A stretch of 57,422 bases of DNA from Devosia sp. (GTDB lineage: Bacteria; Pseudomonadota; Alphaproteobacteria; Rhizobiales; Devosiaceae), in the NCBI GenBank assembly GCA_028290665.1, contig JAQGJK010000001.1, positions 1-57,422 of the forward strand, written 5' to 3'. The position numbers were made by a program, and so were the translations under genes. The notes under the pieces were generated by a model. That model was not told where the DNA came from. It saw nothing but the letters and a program-made list of their open reading frames with translations, and searched no databases. Shown piece by piece: positions 53,740 to 57,422 of the stretch. How positions within the stretch are numbered: the first letter of the stretch is position 1; each line of letters begins with the position of its first letter.

Positions 53740-55290
53740 ATGTCTGCGCAGGAGCCTGCCTTGGCTGTCGACGAACAGGATGCGGCAAACCGTACGGCCT
53801 TTGCGCGCGCACTGTCTCACGCCGGGATCGTGCTCAATGCCAGCGAAACCGAAAGCGTTTTTTCGCTTTCGTCCTGGCTAAGCGACGGGGTGGCAGCGCT
53901 TGGTCCCATTGGTCAGGCGAGCGAGGCTGAACGGGCGCTGGACCTGACGCTGTTCGAACAGGGCAAAATGCTGCGCGACGGCCGGCTGACCTCGGTGGCG
54001 TTGGTGCAGGCGCATCTTGATCGTATCGCAGCGCGGGACGGGGCCTACCGGGCTTTCTATGTCGTGGCGAAAGAGCGGGCGCTGGCGGAAGCAGCGCGCG
54101 CCGACGCGGACCTGGCGGCAGGGCATGATCGCGGTCCGCTGCATGGCATACCGGTCGGCATCAAGGACCTGATCGACATGGCCGGATTGCCGACGACGGC
54201 GGATGCGCCCGGTCGGGCTCAGGCCGTCGCCGATGCCGATGCCGACGTTGTGCAGCGCCTGGTCGATGCCGGCGCGGTGCTGATCGGCAAGCTGGCAACC
54301 TATGAATGGGGCACGGTCGGTCCGGACAAAGGCGGACTGTTTCCACCGGCCCGCAATCCCTGGAGCCTCGATCACATTACTGGTGGATCATCCTCGGGCA
54401 GCGCAGTTGCGGTGGCCGGGGGGCTGTTGCGCACCACGCTGGGCAGCGACACCGGCGGATCGCTGCGCGGACCGGCATTTTATTGCGGCGTCGTGGGTCT
54501 CAAGCCGACGATTGGAACGGTCAGTGCCCGCGGCGTTCTGGGGATGTCGGCGAGCATGGATCATATCGGGCCGATGAGCGCGACCGCAGCAGAAGCAGCC
54601 GTGACGCTTGATATCATCGCTGGCCATAGCGGGGAGACATCTGCCGCGCGCCATGTGGGCAAATCGATTGCCGGCATGCGGATCGGCTATGCGCGCAACT
54701 GGTTTGCCAACGACAGCCAGACCATGCCGGCTGTGCTCGCCGCAATGGATGCTGCGGTATCGACGCTGTCCGAACTTGGCGCGATCATCGAAGAAATCGA
54801 ACTGCCGGACTATTTTGCGATCGAGGTCGCGGCGGCGGCAGTACTGCACCGCGAAAGTTTTGACTATCACGCCGAGGCGCTGCGGGATCATCCCGAGCAT
54901 TACGGGCGCCGCGCCTTTCTGAGCCTGGCGGCCGGCGTTGCGGTAACCGATGCCGAACGTGATACTGCGCAGCAGGCGGGGCGCGCCTTTCGCGCCGCTG
55001 TCGACGCGTTCCTAGACCGGCATGACGCCATCGTCACGGTTGGCGCGCTGACCACTGCACTGTTTGCTGCGCCGTTCGAGAAGGAAGCTGTCTGGACGCC
55101 GATGCGCACTATCGGCTTCAATCTCAGCGGCCATCCGGTGCTGGCCATGCCGATCGGATTTCACCAAGGGCTGCCGATCGGCATGCAGGTCGTGGGATGT
55201 CATCATGGCGAGGCGTCTATCATCCAGATCGGCGACGCTTTCGAACGCGCCACCGACCATGCCCTGCAACATCCGCCTAGCCCAGCCTGA
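53740..55290 (+). CDS. Amidase (amidase signature family)
   Basis: 516-residue amidohydrolase. The triad is complete: Lys142 in GIKDLID, cis-Ser217 in GGSSSGSA and nucleophile Ser241 in GSDTGGSLRGPA. An N-terminal extension of about 70 residues is longer than in minimal family members. It starts one base after the ATPase stop, so the imported compound, or a product of it, probably contains an amide bond. Members act on amides, allophanate and glutamyl-tRNA; the operon argues against GatA. Confidence 0.88.
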   Translation: MSAQEPALAVDEQDAANRTAFARALSHAGIVLNASETESVFSLSSWLSDGVAALGPIGQASEAERALDLTLFEQGKMLRDGRLTSVALVQAHLDRIAARDGAYRAFYVVAKERALAEAARADADLAAGHDRGPLHGIPVGIKDLIDMAGLPTTADAPGRAQAVADADADVVQRLVDAGAVLIGKLATYEWGTVGPDKGGLFPPARNPWSLDHITGGSSSGSAVAVAGGLLRTTLGSDTGGSLRGPAFYCGVVGLKPTIGTVSARGVLGMSASMDHIGPMSATAAEAAVTLDIIAGHSGETSAARHVGKSIAGMRIGYARNWFANDSQTMPAVLAAMDAAVSTLSELGAIIEEIELPDYFAIEVAAAAVLHRESFDYHAEALRDHPEHYGRRAFLSLAAGVAVTDAERDTAQQAGRAFRAAVDAFLDRHDAIVTVGALTTALFAAPFEKEAVWTPMRTIGFNLSGHPVLAMPIGFHQGLPIGMQVVGCHHGEASIIQIGDAFERATDHALQHPPSPA

Positions 55291-55332
55291 TGCGCCTATT
55301 CGTGCACTGGACAGAGGTCTCGGTTTACATAT

Positions 55333-55348
55333 TTGCATACGTATGCAA
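55333..55348. promoter_or_regulatory. Candidate internal operator (TTGCATACGTATGCAA)
   Basis: A perfect 16-base palindrome in the 90-base gap between the amidase and the HisD-like gene, 33 bases before the latter's ATG. It is nearly identical to the site at 49299-49314. It suggests an additional regulated promoter for the dehydrogenase part of the operon. Confidence 0.7.
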
Positions 55349-55380
55349 GATCAACGAAACGCATAAAACGGGAGGCTTTG

Positions 55381-56709
55381 ATGCCCATCTGGCTCAAGCG
55401 CGGTAAGGATGTCGAAGAACGGGCCGAGGCGGATCGCCAGGTTCGGGCGACTGTCGAAGGCATTCTCGGCGATATCGAGAAGCGCGGTGATCAGGCCGTG
55501 CGCGAGCTGTCTCAGAAGTTCGACAAGTGGGATCGCACCGATTTTCGGCTGAGCCAGCGCGAGATCGACGACTGCATGGCGCAGTTGACCGATCAGGACC
55601 TGACCGACATAGAATTTGCGCAGACCCAAGTGCGCAACTTTGCCCAGGCGCAGCGCGCTACCATGCAGGATCTCGAGATCGAGACGCTGCCCGGCGTCGT
55701 GCTTGGACACAAGCATGTGCCGATCAACGCCGTAGGCTGCTACGTGCCTGGCGGCAAATATCCACTGCTCGCCAGTGCCCATATGTCGGTGATTACCGCC
55801 AAGGTGGCCGGCTGCGAGCGGGTCATCACTTGCGCTCCGCCGTTCGGGGCCAAGCCGGCACCGGCTGTTGTCGCCGCACAGGCGATGGCCGGTGCCGATG
55901 AAATCTACGTGCTGGGTGGTATCCAGGCGATCGGCGCCATGGCGATCGGTACCGAATCCATCGCGCCGGTCGACATGCTGGTGGGTCCGGGCAATGCCTT
56001 CGTGGCAGAGGCCAAGCGGCAGTTGTTCGGCCGCGTCGGCATCGATCTGTTCGCCGGCCCGACCGAAACCTTGGTCATCGCCGATGAAACCGTGGACGGC
56101 GAAATGTGCGCCACCGACCTGCTGGGTCAGGCCGAACATGGCCCGACGACGCCGGCAATCCTGTTGACCAATTCGGAAAAGCTGGCGCGCGAGACGATGG
56201 CCGAGATCGAGCGCATTCTCGATATCCTGCCGACCGGCGAAATCGCCCGCAAATCCTGGTCCGATTATGGCGAAGTGATCGTTTGCGACAGCTACGAGGA
56301 AATGCTGTCCGAGGCTGATCGCATTGCTTCCGAGCATGTGCAGGTGATGACCGATCGCGATATGTGGTTCCGCGACAACATCACCAATTTCGGCGCGCTG
56401 TTTCTTGGGCCGCGCACCAATGTGGCCTATGGCGACAAGGTGATCGGCACCAATCACACTCTCCCCACCATGAAGGCGGCGCGCTATACCGGTGGCCTGT
56501 GGGTGGGCAAGTTCATGAAAACCTGTACGTGGCAGACCGTTACCACCGATGCAGCTTCGGCGATGATCGGCGAATATGGTTCGCGCCTGTCGATGCTTGA
56601 AGGCTTTGTCGGCCATGCCGAGCAGGCCAATATCCGCGTACGGCGCTATGGCGGGCGCAACGTGCCTTACGGCACAGGGGCGACGCCGCGCGTCGCGGCG
56701 GCCGAATAG
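55381..56709 (+). CDS. Histidinol dehydrogenase-like zinc alcohol dehydrogenase (HpsN-like)
   Basis: 442-residue member of the HisD superfamily. Metal and catalytic residues match HisD: Gln250 and His253 in GQAEHGP, Asp352 in YGDK, His359 in GTNHTLPT, His412 in GHAEQA, and the Glu318-His319 pair in ASEHVQ. The zinc-dependent enzyme would oxidise a primary alcohol to an acid in two NAD steps. It is set in a transport operon with an amidase and an SDR, not with histidine genes, and resembles paralogues such as sulfopropanediol 3-dehydrogenase (HpsN). The substrate is therefore probably a small diol or sulfonated alcohol; this is inferred. GGGAGG precedes the ATG. Confidence 0.82.
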   Translation: MPIWLKRGKDVEERAEADRQVRATVEGILGDIEKRGDQAVRELSQKFDKWDRTDFRLSQREIDDCMAQLTDQDLTDIEFAQTQVRNFAQAQRATMQDLEIETLPGVVLGHKHVPINAVGCYVPGGKYPLLASAHMSVITAKVAGCERVITCAPPFGAKPAPAVVAAQAMAGADEIYVLGGIQAIGAMAIGTESIAPVDMLVGPGNAFVAEAKRQLFGRVGIDLFAGPTETLVIADETVDGEMCATDLLGQAEHGPTTPAILLTNSEKLARETMAEIERILDILPTGEIARKSWSDYGEVIVCDSYEEMLSEADRIASEHVQVMTDRDMWFRDNITNFGALFLGPRTNVAYGDKVIGTNHTLPTMKAARYTGGLWVGKFMKTCTWQTVTTDAASAMIGEYGSRLSMLEGFVGHAEQANIRVRRYGGRNVPYGTGATPRVAAAE

Positions 56710-56710
56710 C

Positions 56711-57422
56711 ATGACGCTGCCGCGCACGCCCAGTTTCCGGCTCGATAACAAGCGGGCTCTCGTCACCGGGGGCACGCGCGGCATCGGGTTGGGTGCGGCC
56801 GTGGCGCTGGCGGAGGCGGGGGCGGCGGTGACGGTGGCCTCGCGCACGGCAGGCGACGTCGAGCGCGTGGTCAACGAGATGACCGATGCCGGCTTGGTGG
56901 CAGAGGGCGTGGCGCTCGATGTCACCGACTCTGCGGCGGTTGCCGCTTTTGTCGACGAGGTCGAGCCGTTTCATATCCTGGTCAACTCGGCCGGGGGTGC
57001 ACGCCATTCCAGCTTTGCCGAGATCACACCGGCCAACTATCAGGCGGTGATGGACCTTAACCTTGCCGCGACGCTGTTCGTGTCGCAGGCGGTGGTTGCG
57101 CGTCTGATCGCGGCCGGGCTGCCCGGATCTATCATTCATGTGTCGTCGCAGATGGGCCATGTGGGTGGGCCCGGTCGTGCGGTCTATTCGGCGAGCAAGT
57201 TTGCTGTTGAAGGCCTCTCCAAAGCCATGGCTATCGAACTCGGCGCGCACAATATTCGTGTCAACACGGTGTGCCCGACCTTTATCGAAACCGAGCTGAC
57301 GGCCAAAAGCCTGAGTGACCCGGAGTTTCGGTCCTGGGTGCTGAGCAAGATCAAGCTGGGACGGCTCGGTAGGGTGGAAGATCTGATGGGGCCAGTGGTA
57401 TTTCTGGCTTCGGATGCGGCGG
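56711..57422 (+). CDS. SDR-family oxidoreductase (3' end beyond window)
   Basis: Classical short-chain dehydrogenase, 237 residues visible and the frame still open at the window end. The cofactor motif is TGGTRGIG (19-26), with VNSAGG, the catalytic Ser in HVSSQMG, and YSASK (Tyr and Lys). RVNTVCPTFIETEL and RLGRVEDLMGPVVFLASDAA are the usual C-terminal motifs, so only a few residues are missing. It begins one base after the HisD-like stop. It probably performs another alcohol oxidation in the same pathway. Confidence 0.9.
   Translation, partial: MTLPRTPSFRLDNKRALVTGGTRGIGLGAAVALAEAGAAVTVASRTAGDVERVVNEMTDAGLVAEGVALDVTDSAAVAAFVDEVEPFHILVNSAGGARHSSFAEITPANYQAVMDLNLAATLFVSQAVVARLIAAGLPGSIIHVSSQMGHVGGPGRAVYSASKFAVEGLSKAMAIELGAHNIRVNTVCPTFIETELTAKSLSDPEFRSWVLSKIKLGRLGRVEDLMGPVVFLASDAA

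Noticed and set aside
53740-55290. GatA subunit of glutamyl-tRNA amidotransferase
   Set aside because: No gatB or gatC nearby, an atypical N-terminal extension and a catabolic operon context.
55381-56709. Biosynthetic histidinol dehydrogenase (hisD)
   Set aside because: Catalytic residues match, but the operon has transport, amidase and SDR genes and no his genes, and the [17 protein letters not shown] region resembles HpsN-type paralogues.

Overview
The window reads as a stretch of a GC-rich alphaproteobacterial chromosome. Gene content and protein character (many high-affinity ABC importers, DeoR/LacI/AraC regulators, GTG/TTG starts, N-methylglutamate genes) point to the Hyphomicrobiales, possibly Devosia-like; the genus is inferred, not shown. 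It is almost entirely catabolic: five ABC importers, each packed with enzymes and mostly with a local regulator. There are no rRNA or tRNA genes, no CRISPR array and no phage. The only mobile DNA seen is a decayed IS481-type transposase end and one large intergenic palindrome. Region 1 (1-1761): 3' part of a PQQ sugar dehydrogenase fused to a cytochrome c domain, then about 700 bases with no convincing gene. Region 2 (2457-10196): a cluster-5 (Opp/Dpp-like) importer, SBP-permease-permease-ATPase-ATPase, followed by mannonate dehydratase and an extended SDR, which suggests uptake and breakdown of oligo-uronides. Region 3 (10220-14295): IS481 remnant, a secreted RTX-type GH18 chitinase and a divergent AraC regulator. 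Region 4 (14307-29151): a large sugar locus with a DeoR regulator. It holds an AraA/FucI-like isomerase, a GatZ/KbaZ-like protein, a 2-hydroxyacid dehydrogenase, an SIS isomerase, a PfkB kinase, a GH4 glycosidase, an IolB-like cupin, two deacetylase-fold proteins that have lost the usual catalytic aspartates, an unknown 108-residue protein, a CUT1 importer without ATPase, and a metallophosphoesterase. Two short motifs (TTGATTTTG and AAACGAGCA) recur at its promoters. Region 5 (29247-39279): an XRE-cupin regulator followed by the complete N-methylglutamate pathway, mgsABC-gmaS-mgdABCD, converting methylamine to N-methylglutamate and then to glutamate plus a C1 unit. Region 6 (39385-47086): a LacI regulator, an LplBC-type importer with its SBP, and two ADP-ribosylglycohydrolase-family proteins, one with a long beta-rich extension. 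A near-perfect and a perfect copy of a 16-bp palindrome lie before lacI and inside the start of the first permease gene. Region 7 (47092-57422): a 133-bp palindromic repeat, a class III CoA-transferase with a CitE-like lyase, then a complete CUT1 importer with its ATPase, an amidase, a HisD-like zinc dehydrogenase and an SDR cut by the window end. Two copies of TTGCATACG(T/A)ATGCAA mark that last operon. Within operons most genes overlap by 1-17 bases, implying translational coupling, and three of the five SBP genes are followed by a hairpin before the first permease.
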